In this document: piece after piece, positions 9,701-18,500 of the stretch
How positions within the stretch are numbered: position 1 is the first letter of the stretch
Layout of the letters: each line of letters begins with the position of its first letter
Notes under the pieces: generated by a model
What the model was told of the DNA's origin: nothing
The model's input: only the letters and a program-made list of their open reading frames with translations
Database searches by the model: none
Program-made: the position numbers and the translations under genes
DNA from: JAGVPT01 sp964642725
GTDB lineage: Bacteria; Bacteroidota; Ignavibacteria; UBA10030; UBA8401
DNA: 64,000 nt
Direction: 5' to 3'
Assembly: GCA_964642725.1 (NCBI GenBank)
Contig: CAZXQG010000001.1
Location: forward strand, 124,001-188,000

Positions 9701-11284
9701 GTTCGGGTCTCCCTGATGCAGTGAGTTGGAATAAATTTGTTCAAATAATGGAATATAGCTAGTGTCGACGAAATAATGGTCGGTGTTATAGTTGTAGGCG
9801 TGCAATGTGAAGTCCGTTTCTGAACTGCCGCCCGTAATATTTTTCTCCTGAATCTGTCCTTTCTTTTGAGAAGCAATACCGGTCAGCTTCAGCGGGCCAA
9901 ATTGAAATACTGCTTTGATGCCGAACAATGCTGAACTGCTCGAAATAAAAGAAGAATTTGTCGCCAGTGAAACGTTGCCCGCCTCTACGCTTTGAACAAT
10001 TTCATCGTCGTAGCCGGTGTACTTTATTTTCAGCTGGTTTTCATATTCGAACGTCCGCTGAGTATTCCAGTCAGCGAGAATGTTGAGCTTGTCGCCGATC
10101 GTGCCGCTTACGTTTATCTGCACTTCTTGCGAAAAGTCAGGCGTGTTGCGGGTGCTGCCGAGACTCGACAGCGTTATCTGGTCTGTCGTCGTATTGGTAA
10201 AGGCAGCATGGATATCGACCGCTCCGGAGATATGAAGATTTATTTTCGGCGGTCCAAAAATGCTGAAGACGGGATTCGCCGGAATGGGTATATCAATGTT
10301 CGTAAACGAACCGAGCAGGTCTCCAAGGTCGTTTTTCTTCTTCCCCCCTTCATACTTATAGACTGCATCCTCGATGCTTCGGTAGATCTCATACTGGTCC
10401 CGAAGTTTAATGTATTCGCTCAACGGCACTTTTTGCGGGATTCTTATATCCTCGCCGTTAACGGTCTCCCGAATAGTGACATACTGACCGGCGGAATCTA
10501 TTGAGACAGTTCGGATGATAAGCGACGGAGGTTTTCCAAACATCGAATACGTCCGCTGTTCAAAGTACGAAACCATGGGTGCGTCAGTCCGATGGTACTT
10601 AAATTGGGCAATGCGTGCCGTCGAATCGCGCGGTATTCTTCGTATCGAATCAGCGCGAGCGAGCGAATCCCTCATCCGTTTGGGGAGCAAGCTCAATGTA
10701 TCTTTTTTTGCAGAGGTATCTCGAATGCCGAGCTTCATGCCGCTGGTATCTCTCTTTCCAACAGCTTTTAGCACGGGAGCGTTTTTGGTGCCAAGCGAAT
10801 CGCTCAGCGGCATGCCCTGCGTGTGAGAGTCAGATGGTTTGCGCAGGAGAGTCGTTGTATCTCTCCTGGCGGAAGTATCACGAACGCCGAGTTTGATTCC
10901 GCTGGTGTCTCTCGCACCCGCGGCCTCTTGTACGGAAGCATTCTTGATGCTCAGTGAGTCGATTCCGGGCATGCCTTGAGGATGAGAATAGAATGATCTG
11001 CCCGGGTTGGTCGGTGTGTCTCTTCTCATGGATGTATCACGAATGCCGAGTTTGATTCCGCTGGAATCTCTCGCTCCCGCAGCCTCCGGCGCAGAAGCAT
11101 TCCTGCTGCTCAGTGAATCACTCCCCAGCATATTTCCACCGTAAGAGACGAATGGAAAGGAAGGCGAGTATCCGGAAAAGAAAAACATCGCGGTCAGCGC
11201 CATAACAAGGATGCCGAACATAGCGCTGCGCCCTCTGAAAAAAGAGACTATCCTGATTAATATAGACGTACGTATTGGATTCAC
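3782..11284 (-). CDS. sprA: T9SS outer-membrane translocon protein SprA (Sov)
   Basis: Very large outer-membrane barrel that forms the protein-conducting channel of the type IX secretion system, working with PorV. The 2500-residue length fits the family. A hydrophobic, signal-like segment lies at about 21-48 (AMFGILVMALTAMFFFSGYS), followed by a low-complexity Ser/Asp/Arg-rich region. That region holds a 53-residue tandem repeat (units at 56-108, 109-161 and 162 to about 200). The rest is typical of SprA: VFSIFGPPKINLHISGAVD, SGTIGDKLNILADWNTQ, YIDDFEGAKKTIPFGVSYGSW, and long aromatic-rich strands ending in ASLFYRYTKVTPD. The start used is GTG at 11284, which keeps basic residues before the hydrophobic segment; ATG at 11224 is an alternative. 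porX follows on the same strand, and porV and porU lie about 10 kb away. Confidence 0.95.
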   Translation of the reverse strand: MNPIRTSILIRIVSFFRGRSAMFGILVMALTAMFFFSGYSPSFPFVSYGGNMLGSDSLSSRNASAPEAAGARDSSGIKLGIRDTSMRRDTPTNPGRSFYSHPQGMPGIDSLSIKNASVQEAAGARDTSGIKLGVRDTSARRDTTTLLRKPSDSHTQGMPLSDSLGTKNAPVLKAVGKRDTSGMKLGIRDTSAKKDTLSLLPKRMRDSLARADSIRRIPRDSTARIAQFKYHRTDAPMVSYFEQRTYSMFGKPPSLIIRTVSIDSAGQYVTIRETVNGEDIRIPQKVPLSEYIKLRDQYEIYRSIEDAVYKYEGGKKKNDLGDLLGSFTNIDIPIPANPVFSIFGPPKINLHISGAVDIHAAFTNTTTDQITLSSLGSTRNTPDFSQEVQINVSGTIGDKLNILADWNTQRTFEYENQLKIKYTGYDDEIVQSVEAGNVSLATNSSFISSSSALFGIKAVFQFGPLKLTGIASQKKGQIQEKNITGGSSETDFTLHAYNYNTDHYFVDTSYIPLFEQIYSNSLHQGDPNKEIIDQEVWITSQNPADPTAFQGVAFINLPSVKPSDTASYDRFRSDTTNAIPGETEVGRWQKLTPIKDYTVQQWAGYITLNRSLQTGQAIAMAYRVQSSLGHDQDNVYGTFTGSGQQSKVLVLKLIKPKSLLPENRQAWRLLMKNIYSLGGRDIKKAGFELHIYYNLPAASPVDQIGGTKLLQLFGFDNYGDGNSNGPDNNFDYIPPYTVDESRGEIIFPSVEPFLGTRSDTSGGRPLYGGLKKAFDNYKVTISPDSFSFADVYDTLSWAAQNNTLRDRFTITGKTTAGSSNTINLGFNIVENSVQVLLNGQALTPNVDYTVDYIVGQIIIKNQAALVPGANLQVKYEQNDLFQLASKTLLGTRGELKLSDRTSLGFTIMNLNQQTLSEKVRLNEEPTNNTIYGLDAQTGANLDFLTKAIDALPLISTKAKSDFTLRGEMAYMSPDPNTKKSTIGIDNGKGIAYIDDFEGAKKTIPFGVSYGSWHDMSPPAYLEGVDTITDLLNAQPDAIKMFSKAKAYWYTIPNGEAVKNIWPNKSVAQADQFTSIFHVDYNPRNRGEYNFSSNLDSSLGVKPLTLSKISTNWGGMQRLLSSGVVDLVQENVNFIEIWVKIEGGTLDTAQNRVFIDLGAINEDVIPGDSRSKAGNIHTEDNETTPNGSMNDDKDTGIDRLHDDAERATYGSFIAANQADFPDIVNDPAGDDYIAASNGDYSHVNGTENNFVDKSETGYNPDTDDLNRNNVLDKTNSYFEYQLNLDTSKTASGSYANPQLVGGGANGWYQYRIPLIQWKNKVGSPDFSLVEYARMWFTGFTSEIHLAIAQFDLVGNQWQELVKNDSTFSLAVVNVEDNPEYISPPGVSRARDLTKPNEQVFENEQALSMNIRNLKPGDSRQAIKQFGTKPLDMFSYRELKMFVRGDPTFSTNPMKPSASIFLRLGADSLNYYEYREPIMPSVPIALPKSGDEPSVWNPQNNIDIKFGDITSLKQGRDSAEINRVISKAVPGGPVGAIYSVLGNPTLTNVQYISIGIENSDSLYHHKIDSATVWVNELRLADVDDSKGRAYSVSTTLKLADIGNIAFTYSDVDPNFHQLEAQFGSRMTNRNWNLSSNFALDRFLPATWVGTSLPFSYSHSEGSTSPKYLPSSDIDVTAAAARQRELVLAQGGSVQEANAAQAELILETQTLTTSSTYAMPTFKIVLPSEKWLIRDFFNKLTYGFSYTNSATRTPTVQYQSSWSWSAHLGYAYITSPDNFFLPFASFENIFLLGGLKDLRLYYPLQNINMSLDMSRAQTHQQMRGQSEESPPNRSLSANRSLSFSWKLTENGLINLSGNYSLSISSSLVHLEIDRFGRQRDFSSILGDLFFQDQVIGFGRDNSYTQNIDIETHPKILDVLGLNKYFTMSSHYSVSFRWQNSLQQGDLGKGTSWGNSISLTSAVSLKPFVETWFPTKKGAEALQEQGQSRSRRVGRGRGHEDDEELQDITPPAPKPEQTDSTVVPNLSTIRDSTKARDTTAVPAPVPKTKKPFSPKESLIEIARLFIKTPFLDYDKVDVSFNESNSASNGGVPGRPGFANLFGRVPIFMARDQSFGPSSAYQLGLVSDPTSDITSIHTQSAFPFIGFGTGTGLRAALGLINDSYTQDNKITLHTNRDLWAGARIDLSWNVDWKYSRNQSLSTDKFGQSTISSTTTSGSIDRTFFTMPPTFIFSVFKSGIGEVSKEYAALQNNTSDTRTNDQKLSAAFENGFESLPLLRKLLGEYMPRFNYSLHWDGLEQLSFFKNFTTRVSLDHAYTSSFQTSYHGNLSGGDQIIDAQHIGYGFSPLLGLSLTFKEFFKGNISANIRYGATTSYDLVPSAENIVENATKEISVTGSFGRSGFEIPFFGLSLSNDIDISLNYTYSDNARQTFTSLPVGTGTGLDNGVPGEGSSRSITEPRIRYVLSSRVTASLFYRYTKVTPDAGGSSIPGSTTNEGGLDVHIAIQ
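10685..11119 (-). repeat. Tandem 159-bp (53-residue) repeat in the 5' part of sprA
   Basis: Three successive units start at 11119, 10960 and 10801 on the minus strand. Each begins with DSLS or DSLG, continues with [RIT]KNA or RNA, then AxGxRDxSGxKLGxRDTS, and the first two end with HPQGMP or HTQGMP. The third unit is truncated near residue 200. The period is exactly 53 codons, so the reading frame is kept. It lies just after the predicted signal segment. Confidence 0.85.
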
Positions 11285-11698
11285 TACCGGAGATAGAGAA
11301 AACAGTCAATCGCCCGAAGGCACATGGTCAACGCGGACGGAATGTCTTTCGCGCTGAGCGTTTATTGATCAAGTAGCAAAGATCCGCTGACTGTTCTCCA
11401 TTTTTGATTGGACACCAATGAATGGTATTACAAAGTAGAAAAAAGATGAAAGAATTGCAAGCTATGGTAATGGGCTACTTTGCACCATCGACCCTTCGAC
11501 GCGTCCCCCTTTGGGGGACTTGCTCAGGGTGAACAGGCCAAGTTCATCCTGTCCCGAAGGGATCCCTTCGGGAAGTAAGTGATCCCGCTCGAAGAGCGGG
11601 AGAGCGCATCGAAGGACGATGAAGCACTTTCTGAATCAAAATAGCCCACTACCCAAGCTATGCATTGAAAGAAACGACGACACTTTGTATATTGCATC
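11285..11698. other. Divergent intergenic region between sprA and lptF
   Basis: This 414-nt gap must hold the promoters of sprA (leftward) and lptF (rightward). About 188 nt of it is the MITE-like element; the remaining 170 nt next to sprA hold no ORF. I could not assign a promoter motif with confidence. Confidence 0.6.
11466..11653. mobile_element. MITE-like non-coding element, copy A
   Basis: The 188-bp element lies between divergent sprA and lptF. Its ends are imperfect inverted repeats: GGTAATGGGCTACTTTG at the left and, read in reverse complement, GGTAGTGGGCTATTTTG at the right. It is flanked by the direct repeat CAAGCTAT (11458-11465 and 11654-11661), consistent with an 8-bp target-site duplication (9 bp if the next G is counted). 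The interior has short palindromes (for example TCCCGAAGGGATCCCTTCGGGA at 11551-11572) and no usable ORF. The right end is about 45 nt upstream of the lptF start, so it could affect promoters on both sides. A related copy is at 42039-42253. Confidence 0.75.
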
Positions 11699-13063
11699 AT
11701 GATTCTCTTCCGACATATTCTGCGGGCGCATTTCGCACCGTTCATCGGCTCATTTTTCGTCTTGATGTTTCTGTTTGTCCTGCAATTCATGATGAAATTT
11801 ATGGATCAACTGGCAGGCAAAGGATTGAGCGGCGCCGTCATCGTCGAACTCATGGTGCTCAACCTCGCATGGATCGTTGTTCTCGCCGTACCGATGGCCG
11901 TCCTTGTTGCGACCCTCATGGCGTTCGGCGGACTTTCCGCGAACAGCGAAATCACGGCCATGAAAGCAAGCGGTGTCAGTTTGTATCGAATGATGTTTCC
12001 CGTTCTGATCGTCGCCGGCATCCTGACGTATCTGATGGTTGAATTCGACAATAAAGTTCTCCCGGAAGCCAACCATCGTTTGAAAACGCTGACAACCGAC
12101 ATTCGCCGCAAGAAACCGACCTTCACACTGATTCCCGGGTTATTCTCGCAGGATTTGCCCGGCTACAGCATGCTCGTCCGAAAAACTTTCGCTGAATCAA
12201 ACAACCTCGAAGGCGTCATCATTTACGACTTTACAAATCCGAATAAAAATGTGACCATTACCGCAAAGCGCGGCGTTCTTTCTTTTTCGTCGGATTATCG
12301 CCGGCTTATTATGGACCTGTATGACGGTGAGATCCACGAACTCACCACGACGGATAATAAGTCGTACCGCAACATTAAATTTCAACGCCAGGTACTGACA
12401 ACGCAGGCCGAAGGCTTTGACTTCGAGCGTTCGGGTGAAAACACGTTCACCCGGGGAAACCGGGAACTGAGCGCCGGCGAAATGCTGTATATCGTCGACA
12501 GCCTTAAAACACAAGCTGTTGCTTCGCGCAATCGCATTAATGCACTCACCGACGGCCTCCAGCAAAAAGTATTTTCCGGCTCGATTACGAAACAATCAGA
12601 CGCTTCCGCCTCCTGGCGTGCGATCGAACCGTTCACAAATATCACCAGTCAATTGATGATGCTGCGCAACGCACTCGACGGTGAGCTCGCGAACTATACA
12701 TATCTCGACCGGACAATGAAACAATTCTGGGTGGAGATCCACAAAAAATATTCAATTCCAGTGGCATGTTTCGTGTTCGTCCTTGTCGGCGCGCCGCTCG
12801 GCGTTATGTCGCGCCGCGGCGGATTCGGCGTTGCCGCTTCATTGAGCCTCGGCTTTTTCCTCTTGTACTGGGCATCGCTCATCGGCGGCGAAAAACTCGC
12901 CGACAGAGAATTAATCGAGCCGTGGCTCGGAATGTGGATCGCCAATATCGTCATCGGTGCGCTGGGAGTAATTCTCACGTACCGCATCGCGAAAGAAAAT
13001 GTCGAACTGCGGTTCGATTGGTTCAAGCGGCTCGTGCCCCGCCGGTTCCGCACTTCACTGTAA
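11699..13063 (+). CDS. lptF: LPS export permease LptF (YjgP/YjgQ family)
   Basis: Inner-membrane permease of the LptB2FG ABC complex that extracts lipopolysaccharide and passes it to the periplasmic bridge. The 454-residue protein has an N-terminal membrane cluster (FRHILRAHFAPFIGSFFVLMF and following segments), the family motif MKASGVSLYRMM, a soluble periplasmic beta-jellyroll of about 230 residues, and three C-terminal membrane segments including VGAPLGVMSRRGGFG. ATG at 11699 is used. The paralogous lptG starts 24 nt downstream. The assignment to LptF rather than LptG rests on gene order and is less sure than the family. Confidence 0.9.
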   Translation: MILFRHILRAHFAPFIGSFFVLMFLFVLQFMMKFMDQLAGKGLSGAVIVELMVLNLAWIVVLAVPMAVLVATLMAFGGLSANSEITAMKASGVSLYRMMFPVLIVAGILTYLMVEFDNKVLPEANHRLKTLTTDIRRKKPTFTLIPGLFSQDLPGYSMLVRKTFAESNNLEGVIIYDFTNPNKNVTITAKRGVLSFSSDYRRLIMDLYDGEIHELTTTDNKSYRNIKFQRQVLTTQAEGFDFERSGENTFTRGNRELSAGEMLYIVDSLKTQAVASRNRINALTDGLQQKVFSGSITKQSDASASWRAIEPFTNITSQLMMLRNALDGELANYTYLDRTMKQFWVEIHKKYSIPVACFVFVLVGAPLGVMSRRGGFGVAASLSLGFFLLYWASLIGGEKLADRELIEPWLGMWIANIVIGALGVILTYRIAKENVELRFDWFKRLVPRRFRTSL

Positions 13064-13087
13064 GCATTGTTCACCATCATACCACTC

Positions 13088-14173
13088 ATGAAACTTCTCG
13101 ACCGGTATATCACCAAACAATTTCTCCTCACCGCGCTGTTCGGGATCATCGCGTTCACCATTATTTTTATCGTGATCGACTTGATGGAAAAACTCGACGA
13201 CTTTCTCGACCGAAAAGCGGATGCGATGGTCATCGTGCAATACTACATCGCATTCACTCCGGAGATGGTCAAACTCATGACGCCCGTTGCGATTCTTCTC
13301 TCCAGCCTCTTCACGACGGGCAAACTTTCGAACAACAACGAGCTGACGGCGATGAAGTCCAGCGGCGTCAGCATGTACCGTTACATGGCGCCGATGCTGA
13401 TCATTGCGCTCATTATCAGTGTCGCCTCGGTCTACTTCAACGGCTGGATTGTTCCTTACGCTAATCAGCGCAAATTCAATATCGAACGCGTTTACCTTCA
13501 GCGTAATTACGAATCGACGGCCCGTTCAAATATTTATATCCAGGACGGCCTGCGCCGGATCGTCTCCATCAATTTTTTCGACCGCGCCACGAATCTCGGA
13601 GGCCTAACGTCCATTCAAGACTTCAGCGATTCCAACCTCATCAGCATTTCACATCGTCTCGACGCGCGGCAAATCCGCTGGGATACCGCTTCGGGAAAAT
13701 GGACTCTCTTCGGAGTTACGCAACGCTCGTTCAATCAAAATGAGGAGAAGATGAGCACCGTGGACCGGCTCACCATTGACACGCTTCATTTTGTTCCCGC
13801 CGACATAGTCAAGAAGGAAGAGAATCCCGACGAGATGAATTATTTTGAGCTTCGGCAGTTCATCGAGCGGCAGCAGCGAACAGGAACCGATGTCGCCCGG
13901 TTACAGGTCGATTTCTATAGCAAGGTGTCATTCCCGTTTGCAAGTTTCATCGTAGTTTTGTTTGGCGTCCCCTTCTCGTTTGGAAAACGCCGAGGCGGTT
14001 TAGCGGTACAATTCGGAATTTCAGTAGCGGTGTGTTTCATTTATTTGATCTTCATGAAAACCAGCCAGGTGTTCGGCTACAACGGAGACCTTCAGCCGTT
14101 GCTTACGGCGTGGCTCGCGAACCTGATCTTTCTCGCCGGCGGCATAGTGAACATCGTCCGGATTCAAAAATAG
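13088..14173 (+). CDS. lptG: LPS export permease LptG (YjgP/YjgQ family)
   Basis: Second permease of the Lpt exporter, pairing with LptF. From ATG 13088 the protein is 361 residues (MKLLDRYITKQFLLTALFGI). The frame is open a little further upstream to a TTG, but the ATG fits the family's conserved N-terminus. It shows the same architecture as its neighbour: first membrane block, MKSSGVSMYRYM motif, periplasmic domain, then FGVPFSFGKRRGGLAVQFG and two terminal membrane segments. The family is firm. It forms an apparent two-gene operon with lptF, which faces sprA divergently. Confidence 0.9.
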   Translation: MKLLDRYITKQFLLTALFGIIAFTIIFIVIDLMEKLDDFLDRKADAMVIVQYYIAFTPEMVKLMTPVAILLSSLFTTGKLSNNNELTAMKSSGVSMYRYMAPMLIIALIISVASVYFNGWIVPYANQRKFNIERVYLQRNYESTARSNIYIQDGLRRIVSINFFDRATNLGGLTSIQDFSDSNLISISHRLDARQIRWDTASGKWTLFGVTQRSFNQNEEKMSTVDRLTIDTLHFVPADIVKKEENPDEMNYFELRQFIERQQRTGTDVARLQVDFYSKVSFPFASFIVVLFGVPFSFGKRRGGLAVQFGISVAVCFIYLIFMKTSQVFGYNGDLQPLLTAWLANLIFLAGGIVNIVRIQK

Positions 14174-14198
14174 AACTACGCGCAAAGAACGCGAAAAG

Positions 14199-14350
14199 GC
14201 ACGAAGAAAATATCTTCGATTGGGAGTTGGGCTCAAACTTCGTGTTGCCTCGTGTCCTTCATAGATATATCCACGAAAAGCACGAAGGACACGAAGGAAA
14301 TTTATTACGCTGGAATTTGAGTTCAAACTTCGTGTTTCTTCGTGTCCTTC
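14199..14350. repeat. Imperfect direct and inverted repeats between convergent genes
   Basis: A block containing TCAAACTTCGTGTT and TCGTGTCCTTC at about 14233-14260 recurs 90 nt later at about 14323-14350, and GCACGAAG occurs at 14200 and 14280. CGTGTCCTTC (14251-14260) also pairs with GAAGGACACG (14284-14293) as a hairpin with a 23-nt loop. It lies between the 3' ends of lptG and the convergent 14361 gene, so it may act as a shared 3' structure. No long T-tract is present. Confidence 0.65.
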
Positions 14351-14360
14351 GTGGACAGTT

Positions 14361-15263
14361 CTACAAGCTTACCTTCACAGTCAACTCCGTCACGAGCGCA
14401 ACTTCCCCTCCGCCGACATCCTGGAAATGCATGCCCATTGCCGACGTAATCTCTTTATTGTAATTGGATGTTGACCAGGCGGCATCGAGCGCGCTGATGA
14501 CGTGGTTGACGACAATAAGGGCGGTTGCTAATTCTGCTGTATAATAGTAGTCGTTCGCTTTTCCGCGATTGTCGGCGTAGGTTTTCATCTGCTGAGGGAT
14601 GTAGGTAACGTCGTAACCGTCGTCGCCGTAACGGGTGCCGTCTTTCCCCACATAGGTATCCCACCCGTACTTAAACTGGGAATATTTTCCGATCAATTCG
14701 TAGTACTGCTGCGTGTTATATTGAGGCAATTCATGGGAAAATCCTGTCGTATGGGATTCTGCTTCCCATGCATTGATAGCGGCGAAGTCAACTCTTTCCC
14801 ATGAAGGAAGCGACGTATTCGGATTAATGATTATGGCCGGGTTTGGCGCCCCTGATTCGTCGTATGCAGCCCCGTTTTGGTTGATCCAGGTTGCGTAATC
14901 GACCGCGCTCCAATGCTGGTTGGCGTAATTTTGGAATTCGTTGGTCTTGTTGTTCCCTTTGGTGTTGTACACGATTGCCGTCGTAACGACTGCAACCTCA
15001 ATTGCAAAGAATATTCCGCTCTTCACGAGGCGGTCTGAATAGAACTCGCCCGATCCAGGGATTAAAAGCGACATCGCCCCGCCGAGCAAAGGGCTTTTCA
15101 GTTTTGAACGGTCGGTTTGGCTTTGCACCATGACGCTTTGCGATTGAGGAAGCGAATCCGAAGGCGAAACTGCGAGCAAATCCCTTCGCGCGTTTCCGGT
15201 GAGCGGATTAGTGCCGGCGATAGCTGCCAACGGAAGCAAAATGAAAAAAAGAAACGCTTTCAT
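14361..15263 (-). CDS. Putative membrane protein, DUF5683-like
   Basis: A 300-residue protein of unknown function. The start is ATG 15263 because AGGAG lies at a good distance just upstream and the protein then opens with a signal peptide (MKAFLFFILLPLAAIAG). The core LLGGAMSLLIPGSGEFYSDRLVKSGIFFAIEVAVV resembles DUF5683-type proteins of Bacteroidota and Ignavibacteria, which have a conserved PGxGxFY segment and a following membrane helix. The long middle part is rich in Tyr, Asn and Trp. A second hydrophobic helix (TALIVVNHVISALDAAW) comes near the C-terminus. It lies downstream of the 15530 gene on the same strand after 266 nt and converges with lptG. DUF membership is by pattern only. Confidence 0.7.
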   Translation of the reverse strand: MKAFLFFILLPLAAIAGTNPLTGNARRDLLAVSPSDSLPQSQSVMVQSQTDRSKLKSPLLGGAMSLLIPGSGEFYSDRLVKSGIFFAIEVAVVTTAIVYNTKGNNKTNEFQNYANQHWSAVDYATWINQNGAAYDESGAPNPAIIINPNTSLPSWERVDFAAINAWEAESHTTGFSHELPQYNTQQYYELIGKYSQFKYGWDTYVGKDGTRYGDDGYDVTYIPQQMKTYADNRGKANDYYYTAELATALIVVNHVISALDAAWSTSNYNKEITSAMGMHFQDVGGGEVALVTELTVKVSL

Positions 15264-15529
15264 AGATATAGCACTCCTAAAAAAATAGATATTGTCTTTC
15301 TTGCGCAAAATCTTCGGCAGAATTACCCCAATCAATAAGACAACCCTGACAAAATTCCTATTTACAGTGTTTGAACGCATAACAATCTCCTTGCGTTATG
15401 ATTGAGAAGCGTTGGTCCAATTACTGATCACATTTGGATCAGTGGTAACAAGGAGAATTGTGTCTCTCTCAGTTAAGATCGATTTTCAAAATCAAAAGAC
15501 GAGTATGTCCTGCAGCATTTGTGCAATAG

Positions 15530-18500
15530 CTAATCTATATCGAAGTCGAAAAGAATTCCGAAATAAAATCTCCATTCTTTGCCGTAATGAACCGGAGTAC
15601 CGTCGGTGCCGGTAATCGAAAACGAATCAAAGCCGTATGTCCCGTTGAAAAATATCCGCGTAGGGTAAGCGTAGAAGGAATACGATTCAAGCCGGAATTC
15701 GAACCCGGCGTCTCTCTTGAACGAACCGATGACCGGATCTCCGTTCCATGCATTCCCATAATCACCATGCACTGAAGCATACAACTTGTCGAAGTACAAA
15801 GGAAGAAAACGAACATCGATATTGTCCCACAACGGAAAACGATACGTCGCGTTCGCGAACGCCATCCTGTTCCCGCCAAGGGCGTAAAAAGGATAGCCCT
15901 TCATCCCCAGCATTCCACCTGCGTAAAAATCAAAAAAGTCCGGAACCTGGGGACCGAAGATCGTACCGCCGTGCAGCGACAGTGTGAAGGTGTGCTTCCA
16001 CCACGGTAATTGAATATACTCGCTGTACTTCACTTCGGCTTTGTGAAAATTAAACGGCGAAAGGACAGGCGACACGCCCGTCTCCGTCTCGGCATACTCA
16101 TTATTGTAGTTGAAATGGTCCAGCTCGTAATCATACCGGAGAAAGAGTTTTCTGCCGACAGGATTGATTTCCTCGTCGCGCGACCGCTCGACGCCATTGA
16201 ACTCCCACGTCAACGAGAAATCGTTTCCCTTGAAATACAGATCGGTTGACCCGGGAATATCTTGGTTCAAAGAAGGAGAAAACGTCGACGCGATGTCCTG
16301 GCTGTAGCGCGAGTTTGCAAAACCAAGCGTGATAACGTCCGCTTCTGAAAAGAGGTTTTGTGTAAAATTAATATCAAACTCCAGTAAGCCGTAACTGGGA
16401 TTGAAATTCACCGTATCCAATCCAAAGACTCCCTGCACTGCCTTTGCTTCTCGCGTTATGTTATAGATTTGAAAAGAAACGGCTGGTGATAAGCCAAGCT
16501 GATAAAGCCCCGGGATTCTGGCCCGGTAGTCGAAGATGAAAAACAAATCACGTTCGAACTGCCGATTCATTGCCGCTCCGCCAAAAATACTGTACTTGTC
16601 GATCACATCGGATGACGTAAAATAAAATCCTGGCTTTATGTAATCGATGCCTTTGTTCGCCGTGCTGTACTCGTCTATCCGCAGGAACGGAACAATGGAA
16701 AGGCTCGTGAAAATGTTCTTGTAGGGCTTTGGTTCTGATTTGGGAAGTTGCGTATCGTCGTATGAACGAAGTTTACTCCAGTACATCGAGCTGTCCGTAT
16801 CGGCGAAAGTCGGGGATGCAACAGGTGCAGCCGTTACCGGGACGTAACTATCTGCCAGAAAATTCTGTGGGGAAGGCGATCGGAGCAGATTCAATTTGAA
16901 TCCGCCGGAGGTGTACGATGCAAACGCGACGTCGCCCGCCTGATTGACTGACGGCATGAAAGCTCCGCCGAGCACATTGGAGACCTGCTCTACAGCTTTT
17001 GTTTGAACATCGTACGTGTAGATGTTAAAAATTCCCGTTTTATCCGAAGAAAAATAGATCTTTTTCCCATCGGGTGTGTAGGTCGGGTTTCGCTGATCTT
17101 CGCTGCAGGTGAGAAGCGTTTCAACCGTTTCGTCGGCAACTGTTACGCGGGCAACATCCTGCGCCTCGCGGAGGGCATAGCCGAAAACGACCGCAGTCCC
17201 GTCGGGAGACCACTTCGGAGTGAACACTTGCTCGCCGTTCTTGAAGTTCGTCACCAGGTGAAAATTCTTCCCGTCACTGCCGACTAGGCCGACATTCATC
17301 GTGGCGTCGCTTTCTGTCGCGAAGGCAATTGTTTTACCATCCGGAGAAACTGAGGGGTTCAACGCACGGAGAGAAAACGTAAGCCGAGTCTCTTTCTTTG
17401 TGTCGAGGTCGTACACGTACACATCTCCCACGCCGGACCAATGGGGATTGTCGCGTGTGATTTTCGAGTAATAAATTTTCTTCCCGTCAGGCGACCAGGA
17501 AACGGACGAGTGAATCTTTGCGCCAACTTCTATTTCCTTCTTCGAATCGAGGTCGTAAATATAGACCGAGGACACGCCGAAGTAGTCGGATGTTTTATTC
17601 GAGGTGTATGCAATTTTTTTCCCGTCCGGAGAAAATGCAGGATAGAAATTTCCAAAACCGACGGAGCCGATCGTCTCTCCTTCCACCCTGCTGCGCAGTA
17701 TCGGCTCCGAACGCTGCCGGTACTGTTCAACGAGGTGCCGGCGCCATTCATCGTACAACTCCTGACCGCTTTTCCCTATTGCCTCTTCAATCGCGCCGTC
17801 GATCGTCATCGCTGTCAAATTCGACAGATTCAATGCTATCCTCCGTATTGCGTCCGGGCCGTATGTTTCGGAAATATATTTTACCAGCGCGAAGCCGGCA
17901 TTGTACGAAGATTCGTTGCCAAGGCTCGTCTTTCCGAAAACACTCATTTCGCTCCACGAGAGCATATTCCCGTCCAGCGCATACATCCGGAGAATCATGT
18001 CGCGATGCGAGTCCCAATAATCGTAGCTCAACTCCGGTCTATTGTACTGCGCCACTCCTTCAGCAAACCAACTTGGAACGAGGAAACCCGAAATCGGATA
18101 CGACACGATGACATTCGGATATCCATAGAGCACATCCTGGCGCCGCTCGGCTTCGTAGCCGAGCCATTGGAAATAAATTCCCGGGACGTGCCTGCCGAAT
18201 TTCATCGACGTCTGGATTTGGATGATATGTGTAAACTCGTGCGTCACAACATTGCGGAACCAATTATGCGTGCCGCGTAAATCAAAGTCGAGCGGAGGCG
18301 CCCAGAGTTCGATTTTGTTGTCATAAAAATAAGCGGCACCGTTTGAGTAATCGTCGTAATCCTTTAAGACGATGCTGACTTTCTGGTCCGGCTCGTGATG
18401 GTACAGCGACGTCACCGGCCCGTAGATTTCTTCGGCAACCTTTGCGACAACTTTCGCACTTCGTTCTTCACCATTGTGGAAGTGGACAAAAAAATGGGGG

